Shown in pieces: positions 41,626 to 50,521 of a DNA stretch of 64,000 nucleotides. The notes below the pieces were generated by a model. It was not told where the DNA came from and ran no database searches. It saw only the letters and a list, made by a program, of their open reading frames with translations. The stretch's first letter is position 1. Every line of letters starts with the position of its first letter. Source of the DNA: Leptospira ainazelensis (GTDB lineage: Bacteria > Spirochaetota > Leptospiria > Leptospirales > Leptospiraceae); the NCBI RefSeq assembly GCF_016918785.1, contig NZ_JAFFPT010000021.1:8777-72776 (forward strand), in the 5' to 3' direction. The position numbers were made by a program, and so were the translations under genes.

Positions 41626-42785
41626 GGTTGGTTTATCCTATTGATCAGATCGCAAATGATAGAACCACCGCCGCTACCTCCAATTTTAGGAACGGAACCC
41701 AATGGAACGACGATATCCGTTGAAATTCCCACGAAACGGATTCTTTGAATATCTGGATGCGCATTTATACCAGCGCCCTTCAACCGATCGAAAATTACGT
41801 CGTCTCCATTTCGTAATTTATTTACGTAGTTTGAAATTGCCAGTTCTACCAAAGTTTTGAATTGAGCGTCTGAGAGTTGTGTTGAAATGAGAACGTCGAG
41901 TTCGTAATGAAATGAAATTGGTTGAACCGAAAGATTTCCGACAAAAAGACGTGTTCCGCCGGCTTTGTAACCAAATTCAGGAGTCCCTAAAATTCCTTTT
42001 ATTTTATCCGTAACCGTTTGAATGATCGTCGGCGCAGTATTACTGGTTCCATCTGAAACGTAGATATTGATCCAACCCGTTTCTGATTGTCCGTTGTTCG
42101 GGTTTAAATTTTCAGTGACATAGCAATCTACTACACCGGAAACTGATTTTACTCCGGAAAGAATTCCGGCTAACGTAGATCGTCCAAGATTATTTACAAA
42201 TTCTTGCCAACGAATAAGTCTTTCTTCTTCAGTCTCTTGGTCTGTTCCTCCGGAAATTAAAAACGGATTGAAAATTCGATCGAATTCAAGACTTGCATTC
42301 GGGTCCGCGCTTGGAAAGACATCGCCTTTTCCTAGGTTAGTATCGATTCCTTGAGGATCTAAATTATATTGGGAACCCGAATTCAAAGCGCGGATATCGA
42401 TATCCACCGAAGTCTGTCCAACGGCAATACTCGAAGGTCCAACGGATTGATAGTCTTGTCCAAAAAGAGAAATCGTAAAAATCGGAATCGAATAAGTAGA
42501 AGTATGATCTGTTTTTACAAATCGAATAAATCCGGTGGATTTTTTTCCTTCAAGTAAAGGGAAACCGAACGATTCATAGCAAGAGTTCCGAATGGCGTAA
42601 AGATAGGCCGCGAAAAAATCAGATTCAATGCGAGTTAAGATCGCAGATATCGCCTCGAGAATAGTTCGGATTCTAGAACCGGGTTTGAAATTTGTTAAAC
42701 GAACTTTGGCAGCTACAACGTAGCTTACTAAGTTAGTAAAATATCCTAGGAATGTCCTTTGGACGTATGGACTTGGCTCGCTCAC
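41622..42785 (-). CDS. Baseplate protein J (gp47-like)
   Basis: 387 residues. Baseplate-J features: GTDQETEEERLIRWQEFVNN, GVVDCYVTENLNPNNGQSE, GWINIYVSDG and the C-terminal DIQRIRFVGIS. Forms the wedges of the contractile baseplate. Starts at GTG 42785, 7 nt behind a late promoter and without a ribosome site. Confidence 0.85.
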   Translation of the reverse strand: MSEPSPYVQRTFLGYFTNLVSYVVAAKVRLTNFKPGSRIRTILEAISAILTRIESDFFAAYLYAIRNSCYESFGFPLLEGKKSTGFIRFVKTDHTSTYSIPIFTISLFGQDYQSVGPSSIAVGQTSVDIDIRALNSGSQYNLDPQGIDTNLGKGDVFPSADPNASLEFDRIFNPFLISGGTDQETEEERLIRWQEFVNNLGRSTLAGILSGVKSVSGVVDCYVTENLNPNNGQSETGWINIYVSDGTSNTAPTIIQTVTDKIKGILGTPEFGYKAGGTRLFVGNLSVQPISFHYELDVLISTQLSDAQFKTLVELAISNYVNKLRNGDDVIFDRLKGAGINAHPDIQRIRFVGISTDIVVPLGSVPKIGGSGGGSIICDLINRINQP

Positions 42786-42792
42786 GGGGAAG

Positions 42793-42823
42793 GGACAAAA
42801 GATTGGCCTTAGTAAAAATGCAA
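42793..42823 (-). promoter_or_regulatory. Late-type promoter for baseplate J-I-fibre-lysis operon
   Basis: On the minus strand TTGCAT (42823-42818), a 17 bp spacer and TTTTGTCC (42800-42793), then 7 nt (CTTCCCC) to GTG 42785. Back-to-back with the rightward late promoter at 42836. Confidence 0.65.
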
Positions 42824-42835
42824 CAAAAAAAGGGC

Positions 42836-42866
42836 TTGTTTTTAATTTCTAAGGATTGCTTTGTCC
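42836..42866 (+). promoter_or_regulatory. Late-type promoter for the rightward baseplate hub genes
   Basis: TTGTTT (42836-42841), a 17 bp spacer with AAGGAT and CTTTGTCC (42859-42866), then 9 nt to ATG 42876. Its -35 box is 12 bp from that of the divergent J promoter. Confidence 0.65.
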
Positions 42867-42875
42867 TCTTCCAAT

Positions 42876-44738
42876 ATGGGATCTTTAGCTACGAGTGTAA
42901 CAAGAGGGACCGGTGGATTTGAAGCTACAGGTGCTTTCAGTTTAGAGTTTCAGAAACGTTTGTCTACTCCAGGTGCTCTTGAAATTTCTTTTGGAGAATA
43001 TTATTTTCTCCTCGGTCTATCTAGGCAGGAACATTCTTATAACTATAACATTTCCGTAAAGCCAACTTATGGAGGGGTTCAAGTAGTTGATAATGGAAAC
43101 TCAACGTGTGACATTTCCCTTTCCGGGGAGATTTGGCAACAATACGAAGGTCCTCCGGTAAGAAAACCGGCAGGCGCCTTCGGAAGTCTATCCGGCGCCG
43201 CTTCCGCGATAGGAAACGCTCTTCTTCAAGAACTCGAAGGTTTAAATCCGATTAAGAAAGCCGGTTATTTAGATTTTTTTGATTTAGTTTATCTTATGCA
43301 CGAAATTCGGGACGAGGACAAAGCAGATAGTCGCGTTCCCACTTTTTCACCGTTCTTTCCGAACGCCGCGGATATTAAAGCTAAAGCGACCGGAAATACC
43401 CCCTTTAACTTTGAAGATACTCTAATGATTTTTCACGACTACGATCGTGACGCTCATTGGGAAGTGGTCTTCAGTGAAAAAGGTGGATTCAAGATCTCTC
43501 AATCAAAAGAGGATCCGTTAACTTGGTTTTGGTCTCTCAATCTTGTCGGAATCGAAGATAAGTCTTCAAGAGCGCCATTTCGAAGACCAGCACTTCCGGA
43601 TCCGAAAGCATTGATCAACAACGCTCTCCTTGCTTTCGACAATATTTTAACCGACTTATCTGGACCTCTTCAATATCTTTCTTCAGTTACGGATCTTTAC
43701 AAAGATATCGCGAATCTTGCCGGAGAAATGAAGAAGGATTTAAAACAGTTTGAAATTACAAATAAGGATGCAATAAAGAAAATTGCTAAATCAGGTGGTC
43801 CTCTCAAAAAGAAAACAAATCAATTTCATGAACTTTTGAACCAATTGTATTTTCCAAATACCGTAACTCCTGAAATGGGAGCTCTGGATAATCCACAAAA
43901 ACCGATCACATCCGGATCTTCACAACAGGAAATAAATCAAATTGATCTTCCAGTTTCCATTTATAATAATATTTTTACCGCCAACGAGATCAATGAATCC
44001 GAATACATACTTGCTTCGGATCCGATAGTCAATTCCGTTCTTGATATTCAAATGGCACTCACGAATATAAGCGCGGCTTTGATACTCGTGAACAACCAAA
44101 ACGTTTCCCAAAGTTTCACATATATCGTGGTACGCCCGGGAATGACTTTGGAAATTATCGCAACTCTTTATTACGGTTCGCCTGAAAGAGTTCAAAACGT
44201 TATAAATGATAACGGTATGTTATTGGTAGGAAGAGGGGACGATATCATTGGGTTATCGATTCGAGTTCCTTCTCAAAAATCATACTCTCAAATCGATACA
44301 GGAGTGATTTCTGAACATAGAATATTAGAGAATTTTCCTCCGGAAAAAACACAAGAAATCCTGGAGAAATGGTATTTCGGAGAAGACTTACTGCTTACCG
44401 AAGATTATGATTTCGAAGTCGAAGCCGGTGACTTGGCGCTTACTTCCGGAATTGATTGTCTCGTTGATGGAGCTCTGGATAAACTTCGAATTCTTCCGGG
44501 ACAAATCCCATTTCATACCGGTATTGGTGCAAATGTTGAACCCGGATCCGCGCCGGATAGTCTTTTCAATCTCGTCATCCCTTCTAGAATTCTCCAAAAT
44601 ATGCAATCTGACTTGGGTGTGAAAGATGCATCTATCGTGTCTTTTGAATTCAATGGAGATACTATCGAGTATGTTGTTCAAATCAATCCCATTGGAGATT
44701 TTAAAAGTTTCAAATTAAGAAGGAGGCGAAATTTTTAA
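42876..44738 (+). CDS. LysM-containing tail/baseplate protein, 620 aa
   Basis: Start at ATG 42876 (MGSLATSVTRG), 9 nt behind the late promoter; TTG 42861 lies inside that box, though an AAGGA stands before it. N-terminal beta-rich domain with IWQQYEGPP, and a LysM-type motif at about 415-470 (YIVVRPGMTLEIIATLYYGS ... LSIRVP). Such LysM proteins join tube and baseplate hub. It is encoded on the strand opposite to its structural neighbours and overlaps the next gene by 1 nt. Confidence 0.65.
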   Translation: MGSLATSVTRGTGGFEATGAFSLEFQKRLSTPGALEISFGEYYFLLGLSRQEHSYNYNISVKPTYGGVQVVDNGNSTCDISLSGEIWQQYEGPPVRKPAGAFGSLSGAASAIGNALLQELEGLNPIKKAGYLDFFDLVYLMHEIRDEDKADSRVPTFSPFFPNAADIKAKATGNTPFNFEDTLMIFHDYDRDAHWEVVFSEKGGFKISQSKEDPLTWFWSLNLVGIEDKSSRAPFRRPALPDPKALINNALLAFDNILTDLSGPLQYLSSVTDLYKDIANLAGEMKKDLKQFEITNKDAIKKIAKSGGPLKKKTNQFHELLNQLYFPNTVTPEMGALDNPQKPITSGSSQQEINQIDLPVSIYNNIFTANEINESEYILASDPIVNSVLDIQMALTNISAALILVNNQNVSQSFTYIVVRPGMTLEIIATLYYGSPERVQNVINDNGMLLVGRGDDIIGLSIRVPSQKSYSQIDTGVISEHRILENFPPEKTQEILEKWYFGEDLLLTEDYDFEVEAGDLALTSGIDCLVDGALDKLRILPGQIPFHTGIGANVEPGSAPDSLFNLVIPSRILQNMQSDLGVKDASIVSFEFNGDTIEYVVQINPIGDFKSFKLRRRRNF

Positions 44739-46234
44739 TGATTCACGCAATAAACCCTACGTTCAGAGTTTTTCTATTTGGGTTTCTTCCGGACAATCCG
44801 ACAGCAATTTCTCAAAGATATAGCACGGGTGAAATCCTCGCGTTAAAATCACCGATCGAAATTCCAAAGGAATATCTCGAAAGAGTCAATTTCAATGATA
44901 GATTGGAAGGTGGTTCTTTTAGAATTGACCTTCCTAAAGGTGCAAGAAATGAAATTTTAGTAAATAATCAGAGAGTTCGAGTTCGTGAGCTATTTCGTCC
45001 GGGAAGAATCATTGTAATTACGGAAAACGATCTAATAAAATTTGCCGGAAGAATTTCTGAAAGTGACCACGAAGGAACTGCGAAGGGTGATTCGGAATAT
45101 GGGGTTTCTGGAGAAGGATTAGAAGAAGCGATCAATTCCCAAATTCTATTCATAGATTTCGACAATTCAAAGCCTGTATCTGCCACCGTTCCTGCCGAAT
45201 CAGCTTCGAAATCGCCCGCGAGTAGATTACAAGTTGCTTTGCAAATTATTTCAAACGCTATCAAAGAAACAAAAAGTCCAACTTTGATGTTGAGATCCTT
45301 AGCGAATTCTGCGATAGAACATCTTCTTTCAAACGGAAGTTATGGTGGGAATCCTTTCTCTAAGTTAGTAGAGACTTCTAAAGGTTTGGATTCGCTTCCT
45401 TATACGACAACCTTCCTTCACACTCTCCAATGGATAAATTCTCAGACATTTGGGAATTCATTGTCAATTTGGTCTTTAATGGAATCTCTCGCAAAGGCTC
45501 CTCTTTACGAATTATTTTTTCATTACGATCAGGCTGTAGATTTTTATGTAAACGAAACAATGCCTTTCTTACTGAAAAAATTATCAAAAGAAAAAATTTC
45601 TTCCCCGGATCTACCGATAGCTACTCTTATTTACAGGAAAACACCATTCGAATTCCTAGATTCTGATATCGTACCTAAAGGTCTCGTCGCCGAAGTTGAA
45701 CAATCATTGATAAGCAGTTTTAGATTGTCAGAATCAACCTCCGATATTTTTTCTGGGGTGCATATAAACGTAGGAATCTTTGACAATATCACTGGGCTTA
45801 CCTTAAATCCAGTTACATACAGTCCTTCTTTGCTCGCAGAGTTCGGCCAAAGGGTCTTGTCAATCGTTCTTGATGGTACTGGTTTTCCGCAAGAATCTCA
45901 AGACGCGGCATCTCAAAGCGTATTCAAAGAAAAATTAAACTCCATACAATCCAAAATCTTTAATACTTTCGGAACTGGTGAGAGAATTTTTTCCGGTTCC
46001 TTTTCCGGCGGATATTTTAGAGAAATTTCCAAAGGGATGATCATGGAAATTGTGAATAAAAACGGAGAAATCCAAAGTAAAAAGATTCATAAAGAATTGG
46101 AAATGTATGATCCTAAATTTTACGTAACCGGGATAGATGTAACTTGGGTTCCAGGCGCTGGAATTGCAGATCAAACGATATCAGTAAAATGGGGAAAAAG
46201 AAAACTCAATCCCAATTGGGATAAGGAAATCTAA
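44738..46234 (+). CDS. Baseplate hub protein (gpD/gp27-like)
   Basis: 498 residues; AAGGAGG lies upstream. An N-terminal barrel-like region (ERVNFNDRLEGGSFRIDLPKG ... GRIIVITENDLIKFAGRISE) and C-terminal GIDVTWVPGAGIADQTISV, followed by KWGKRKLNPNW, fit a hub trimer in the tail tip next to the spike. Assigned from position beside the spike gene and from the pattern; large central helical part not recognised. Its end overlaps the convergent gene by 4 nt. Confidence 0.55.
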   Translation: MIHAINPTFRVFLFGFLPDNPTAISQRYSTGEILALKSPIEIPKEYLERVNFNDRLEGGSFRIDLPKGARNEILVNNQRVRVRELFRPGRIIVITENDLIKFAGRISESDHEGTAKGDSEYGVSGEGLEEAINSQILFIDFDNSKPVSATVPAESASKSPASRLQVALQIISNAIKETKSPTLMLRSLANSAIEHLLSNGSYGGNPFSKLVETSKGLDSLPYTTTFLHTLQWINSQTFGNSLSIWSLMESLAKAPLYELFFHYDQAVDFYVNETMPFLLKKLSKEKISSPDLPIATLIYRKTPFEFLDSDIVPKGLVAEVEQSLISSFRLSESTSDIFSGVHINVGIFDNITGLTLNPVTYSPSLLAEFGQRVLSIVLDGTGFPQESQDAASQSVFKEKLNSIQSKIFNTFGTGERIFSGSFSGGYFREISKGMIMEIVNKNGEIQSKKIHKELEMYDPKFYVTGIDVTWVPGAGIADQTISVKWGKRKLNPNWDKEI

Positions 46235-46614
46235 AAATCTAATTTTGAATACCAATCTTCAAGTTCTTCCGATTTCTCTTCGGACCTGATAAACCGATAA
46301 TCTTTAAATTCACACCCACAGTTCGGATGAACAGGGCAACAAAGCCAATAGTTCCTCGAATTTCTACCAACGTTATTTTTACCGGGCCATGCCGCTACCT
46401 TTACACCATTTGGATCGTGAATGACAGTATCGTTTCCACCGAAGAATTCTGAATTTTCGAAATCTGAATAACTTGCAAAGAGCCTAACCTTCGTTCCCCA
46501 ATGAGAGGAACAATATTCGCATGAATTTGAATTCTTTGATTTAACAAAAATGATTTTGTTTGAAACATGCTTTTCATGTTCCGATTCTGCGAAGTGGTCC
46601 CAAAAGTTACTCAT
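46231..46614 (-). CDS. Zinc-binding head-morphogenesis-like protein, 127 aa
   Basis: CEYCSSHWGTK, then CCPVHPNCGCEF near residue 95: the C...C...H.NCxC arrangement of the C-terminus of Mu gpF-type minor head proteins. Here it stands alone next to the spike gene, so it may be a small baseplate or ejection protein. It follows the spike gene by 1 bp. Confidence 0.55.
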   Translation of the reverse strand: MSNFWDHFAESEHEKHVSNKIIFVKSKNSNSCEYCSSHWGTKVRLFASYSDFENSEFFGGNDTVIHDPNGVKVAAWPGKNNVGRNSRNYWLCCPVHPNCGCEFKDYRFIRSEEKSEELEDWYSKLDF

Positions 46615-46615
46615 T

Positions 46616-47359
46616 TCAATAATGCTTCAATACTTCGGAAAGAATTTTCGGAAGTGTCCCTTTTAATGTATTCAGCCTTGTTACCGCAGTATTAAAACTA
46701 GCTATATTGTTTGGAACGCCTGACGCAGTTCCAGGTGAGTTACATTGAACCGTTAGATTGGTAATCGCAGTAGACATGTCTTTCACAATATCAATGAGCT
46801 CTTCTAACTTAACTTTTAAAGTTTCCCCTTGAGTAGCTTTCTCGAGAGTATTGATAACTGGGGGAGTTGAAACATCGAGTTTAAATCGAATTTGATTTAA
46901 TTTATCGATGTGTTTGAGCACGTTTTCTTCCCAAATCGTTTTGTGTCCAGATTCATGCCCTGTTGATACTTCTTTCGGATCATAATCTAAATTAGTTTTA
47001 AGGTTCGTTTGAGTTTTAATCCCGCCGGGAAACGAGAAAATTTTTATCACTATCGGGTTATCTCTTTTGTTTTGGATAAATCCCACAAGACAAAGTTGTC
47101 CTTCTTGATAAGAATCTTTATGGCCGGAGAAAAATCCCATTTCCCCATAAATGGGTCCAGGTAGCCGAACTTTAGTCTTTTCTTCACCAGTAAACAATCG
47201 AACGTCGCAGCGATACTTGAAAAGGCCAAAATAAACCTTTGTAATTTCTGCAAGCTCCAATCCGTTAAAAACAGAAGGCGCCGCGAGACTCTGTCCCGAA
47301 AACTGGAGCTTTTTTGCCGGAGTGAAAGACTCGAATTGTTTTCTTTTAAGAGGTTTCAT
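46616..47359 (-). CDS. Baseplate spike/hub protein (gpV/gp45-like)
   Basis: 247 residues from ATG 47359, 9 nt behind a late promoter (TTG 47374 is in frame but inside the promoter). The OB-fold (FKYRCDVRLFTGEEKTKVRL, LCLVGFIQNKRDNPIVIKIF) and the C-terminal extended region correspond to gpV-like spikes that puncture the outer membrane. It is followed by a small zinc protein gene. Confidence 0.75.
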   Translation of the reverse strand: MKPLKRKQFESFTPAKKLQFSGQSLAAPSVFNGLELAEITKVYFGLFKYRCDVRLFTGEEKTKVRLPGPIYGEMGFFSGHKDSYQEGQLCLVGFIQNKRDNPIVIKIFSFPGGIKTQTNLKTNLDYDPKEVSTGHESGHKTIWEENVLKHIDKLNQIRFKLDVSTPPVINTLEKATQGETLKVKLEELIDIVKDMSTAITNLTVQCNSPGTASGVPNNIASFNTAVTRLNTLKGTLPKILSEVLKHY

Positions 47360-47368
47360 AGCAAAATA

Positions 47369-47399
47369 GGACAAAAATGTTAAAAAGATAGAAAATCAA
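47369..47399 (-). promoter_or_regulatory. Late-type promoter for the spike gene
   Basis: On the minus strand TTGATT (47399-47394), a 17 bp spacer and TTTTGTCC (47376-47369), then 9 nt to ATG 47359. No ribosome site. Confidence 0.65.
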
Positions 47400-47461
47400 G
47401 TATTTTAAATCTTGACTATCTTCATTATATTTCAAAATTTTATTGGCATATTGAGGTCTTT

Positions 47462-48175
47462 ATGAATCGATTTCTTGTTATTTTGTCATTATTCTGTTTG
47501 AGCTTGAATATTCATTCGAACGAACAGTTATCTCCAAATGATAATCAAGATGAATTTGTTGATGACGAGCAAATTCAAAAAGAAAAACAAAAAGAAGAAT
47601 ACTATAAAATTCAGAAATTATTTTTTCCTTTGGATAATCATAGAATTGATATCGAAGATAGCCAATTATTAAAAACTAAAAAAGAAGCAGCGCTTAAAAA
47701 GGAATTAATCTCATTAAATTCAAAATTAAAAGGTGAATTAATTTCTTTTTCTTCTGTAAGAAATAAGGCAACAGAAGAAGAAACTGAAATATCAGAATAT
47801 GGTATTAAATCATTAAAAAATTATCTAAAAAAACTAAAATCAAACCCAGCTTATTCAGGACTTGAAGATGATAGCCCTATGCTTAAACTCGCCGCCATGA
47901 GTTATCTTACAATGGGCTGCGGAAAAAAATGTTTAAAAAAAACAGGTTCGTATTTAGCTACTTACGAATTTGATGCATTTAAAATATTCAATGGATTTAA
48001 TAAAGATGAAGAGAAGAACTATTACGAATTAAAAATCGTTCAGATTCTTAATTCGGAAGAAAAAGCACTTTTGATTAAGTATAATGAAAACTATGCAGTC
48101 AGTGGTAGAATTGATAGGTTCGAGTTTGAAGATGGCTTAACATATAGAGATAAATTAATTATTTACATTAAATAA
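47462..48175 (+). CDS. Exported protein, lysogenic-conversion candidate, 237 aa
   Basis: GAGG 5 nt before ATG 47462. Signal peptide (FLVILSLFCLSLNIHS) without a clear lipobox, a lysine/glutamate-rich helical middle, and a beta-rich C-terminus. It is the only rightward gene between spike and tape measure, visibly more AT-rich than its neighbours, and convergent with the tape-measure gene without a gap. Expected to act in the periplasm or outside; no homologue recognised. Confidence 0.6.
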   Translation: MNRFLVILSLFCLSLNIHSNEQLSPNDNQDEFVDDEQIQKEKQKEEYYKIQKLFFPLDNHRIDIEDSQLLKTKKEAALKKELISLNSKLKGELISFSSVRNKATEEETEISEYGIKSLKNYLKKLKSNPAYSGLEDDSPMLKLAAMSYLTMGCGKKCLKKTGSYLATYEFDAFKIFNGFNKDEEKNYYELKIVQILNSEEKALLIKYNENYAVSGRIDRFEFEDGLTYRDKLIIYIK

Positions 48176-49834
48176 CTAAAAATATTTTTCTATTTCGTTG
48201 ATTTTGCTCGCCGCCTTTTGACTTAATTTAATAAGCATGTCAAATACCTTATCTTGTGTATCGCTGGCTTTTTCAAATAAATCTTTGATTTCTTTGTCTT
48301 TGCCGGCAATGATATCATCTAATTTATTTGCTTGTTCTCTGTATCTTTGACCACCGATATTCGATACGCGATTTTCGGCTGCATTTCCAGCATTTGAAAT
48401 TTTTGAATCTGCGCCTAAATCAAAAATATTTTTCTTATCTTTTGCCATCGAATAAGATTCAGTAGCAGTTGTAATTCCTAACTGATTTTGCAATAATCCT
48501 TGAGTTTCTGGATCTAAGCCTAATGAAGACATAAAATTTTTCAAAGTATTTGCATTCTGCTTATCTGAAATTCCTCTTTCAGCCATTGACATTGCTTCCA
48601 ATGGGCTTTTACCTGAACCAGTGTATTCGCTTAACAATATTGAATTCATAAAATTTCCCTTTTTAGAAACGTTATCATTCAAATTTTGGTAAACAGAGTT
48701 TACTCGATTATCACGTATTCCAGAACTTTTAATATTCGAAAATGTCCTTGATATATCTTCTGCACTTTGAAGTCCCATCCCAGTATTATATGCATTTTCC
48801 GAAGCAGACGATATATTCGATAGAAACTCAGACTGTCTCATTCCAGAGAAACCAGAACGTATTGCATCAGACATGATTTTTTTTAATTCAGAACTGGTTT
48901 CTTTAAATGATCCATATTTATTAAGTTTTGCAAAGAGCTCGGACCCTTGTGTTCCTCCTATACCTTGTGAAAGACCAAATTTAATTCCGTTTGTTGCTTT
49001 GCCGTCCTTAAGTTGATCTGTTCCTTCCCCTCCAATTATTCGCGCACGCGACATTCCAACTTGAGCAAATTCAGCATTCTTAATAAGACTACCGCCGCCT
49101 CCAACGTAACCCATTGCATCCAAGGTAGAATCTTGTGACTGCATCGTTTGTTGATACATACCCGCCATAGAAGAGATTACCGAAATGGCGGCTCCTGCGA
49201 CAGCGCCAACTCCGAAAGCGGCAGGTGCGATTGCGGATCCAACTTTTGAAAGTAAAGAAGATTTTGTTTCAGTCTGGGGTCCTTGCGAAGGATGATTTCC
49301 CCCAGAAGGATCTCTTTCTGGAAAAGTAAACTTTCCGCCATATACTCGACCACCGCCGCCTGAAGTCCCTGAAAGCCCAATAACTTTATCAAACTTGGCT
49401 TCTCGTACAACAAGCTTATCATATTTTCCGCCACCTCCCGAAGGATTGAAAGCGTCGGATAGTCCGGGAATATTATCGTCTTTGTCTTTTTTCTTTTTCT
49501 TATCCTGGTAATCTTTGAAAGCATCTTTGATTCTCTTCGCAGACGAGACTTTTCTAGAAAGTATTCCGGAAAACCTTCCCGATCGCAACTCGTTCATATC
49601 CGACTCAATACCGGTTCCTGTATGATCCCCAGTCTGGTATCCATCGGTCGTTGAACCCGAATTATTTTTTTTCTTATTCTCTTTTCCGGAATTTTTATGT
49701 TTTGGATCGGCACCGGAAGGAACAGATGGAGAGTTTTTACGGCGATCGAATTCTTTTCTTATTTCGGGAGAAAGTTTTTCATAAATTCGTTTTGCAAGAG
49801 AATCAACGTTGATTTCAACTTTATTGTTTGCCAT
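48176..49834 (-). CDS. Probable tail tape measure protein
   Basis: 552 residues. Basic, Gly/Ser-rich N-terminal half, one strong hydrophobic stretch (AIAPAAFGVGAVAGAAISVI, about 205-224), then long helices. Position directly after the tail chaperone pair and before baseplate genes is the tape-measure slot of contractile tails. It is short for a tape measure, which would imply a short tail; a split tape measure is possible. Confidence 0.65.
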   Translation of the reverse strand: MANNKVEINVDSLAKRIYEKLSPEIRKEFDRRKNSPSVPSGADPKHKNSGKENKKKNNSGSTTDGYQTGDHTGTGIESDMNELRSGRFSGILSRKVSSAKRIKDAFKDYQDKKKKKDKDDNIPGLSDAFNPSGGGGKYDKLVVREAKFDKVIGLSGTSGGGGRVYGGKFTFPERDPSGGNHPSQGPQTETKSSLLSKVGSAIAPAAFGVGAVAGAAISVISSMAGMYQQTMQSQDSTLDAMGYVGGGGSLIKNAEFAQVGMSRARIIGGEGTDQLKDGKATNGIKFGLSQGIGGTQGSELFAKLNKYGSFKETSSELKKIMSDAIRSGFSGMRQSEFLSNISSASENAYNTGMGLQSAEDISRTFSNIKSSGIRDNRVNSVYQNLNDNVSKKGNFMNSILLSEYTGSGKSPLEAMSMAERGISDKQNANTLKNFMSSLGLDPETQGLLQNQLGITTATESYSMAKDKKNIFDLGADSKISNAGNAAENRVSNIGGQRYREQANKLDDIIAGKDKEIKDLFEKASDTQDKVFDMLIKLSQKAASKINEIEKYF

Positions 49835-49836
49835 CG

Positions 49837-50142
49837 TTATGCCATTTCAATAAGCTTCTCAAGTTCTGAGATCTTGTCTAGTTTACGAATTTCTCCTAAC
49901 TGTTTTGCTCGGACTTGTGGATATTCTTTGATTTCCCAATCCGAAAGAAATTCCTTATAACTTTTTGATTTTATGGAATCGATTTCCAATTGAATATCGA
50001 AAGACCCTTTGTATCTGTTTAGCCATTTAGAAAGAAGGGAATCTGCGTATAAAATTGCTAACTTTTCCTCATCCTCGATTTCTTCTAAACTAGTCCACTC
50101 TTTCGGCAGTGTCCTGTAATTTAGGAGTAGATACAGGTTCAA
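49837..50142 (-). CDS. Tail assembly chaperone, frameshifted extension
   Basis: 101 residues counted from TTG 50142, but the frame is open upstream to about 50201 and overlaps the 3' part of the first chaperone frame (50090-50521) in the +1/-2 frame. This is the G/GT layout of tail chaperones before the tape measure; the product is expected mainly as a fusion after frameshifting at A9 (50204-50196) or A7 (50176-50170). Sequence YRTLPKEWTSLEEIEDEEKL ... ISELEKLIEMA. Confidence 0.65.
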   Translation of the reverse strand: MNLYLLLNYRTLPKEWTSLEEIEDEEKLAILYADSLLSKWLNRYKGSFDIQLEIDSIKSKSYKEFLSDWEIKEYPQVRAKQLGEIRKLDKISELEKLIEMA

Positions 50143-50521
50143 ATGGAAGCTTTGATTCGATTGAATCAGTTTTTTTAGATAAATCGGATCGGTTATTTTT
50201 TTTTAACTGATCTTCGTAGACCTTTTCAAGTTTTCTGTATTTTTCCCAAATCTTCAAAATAAGTTCGTCATCGGGAAGATCTGCAAAATCAATACCTTCA
50301 AGTTCTTTTGGTTTCGTTGTAAATACTTTGTTTAAGGTAACACACATCAACTCTAAAGAATATGTGTCGGATGGTATAGAGTTAAGGGGAACGTATTTCA
50401 GCCTTTGCGCTACTTCAACGTCGATATCCCGACGATCTTTCCGAACAGGAAAACTCCCCGCAAAAATGTTTCCTTCTAATTCAAAGTGGAAGTTTCTTTC
50501 TACACCCGGAAAAAGTCCCAT
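50090..50521 (-). CDS. Tail assembly chaperone (gpG-like)
   Basis: 143 residues, ending in a disordered tail after LKKNNRSDLSKK. Encoded between tail tube and tape measure, overlapping the next frame by 53 nt, which is the classic chaperone pair position. It should coat the tape measure during tail assembly. Codons 106-108 (TTA AAA AAA AAT) form a slippery A9 run. Confidence 0.7.
   Translation of the reverse strand: MGLFPGVERNFHFELEGNIFAGSFPVRKDRRDIDVEVAQRLKYVPLNSIPSDTYSLELMCVTLNKVFTTKPKELEGIDFADLPDDELILKIWEKYRKLEKVYEDQLKKNNRSDLSKKTDSIESKLPFEPVSTPKLQDTAERVD
50170..50204 (-). other. Putative programmed frameshift region
   Basis: On the minus strand nine A residues (50204-50196) follow TT, read in frame 0 as TTA AAA AAA AAT; a further A7 run lies at 50176-50170. 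A -1 shift at A9 meets TAA at once, whereas a -2 (or +1) shift enters the long frame ending at 49837. Mu-like phages are known to use -2 shifts here. Confidence 0.5.

Noticed and set aside
50196..50204. Ordinary -1 frameshift at the A9 run
   Set aside because: A -1 slip puts TAA directly after the run, so it cannot give the long chaperone; only the -2/+1 register stays open.
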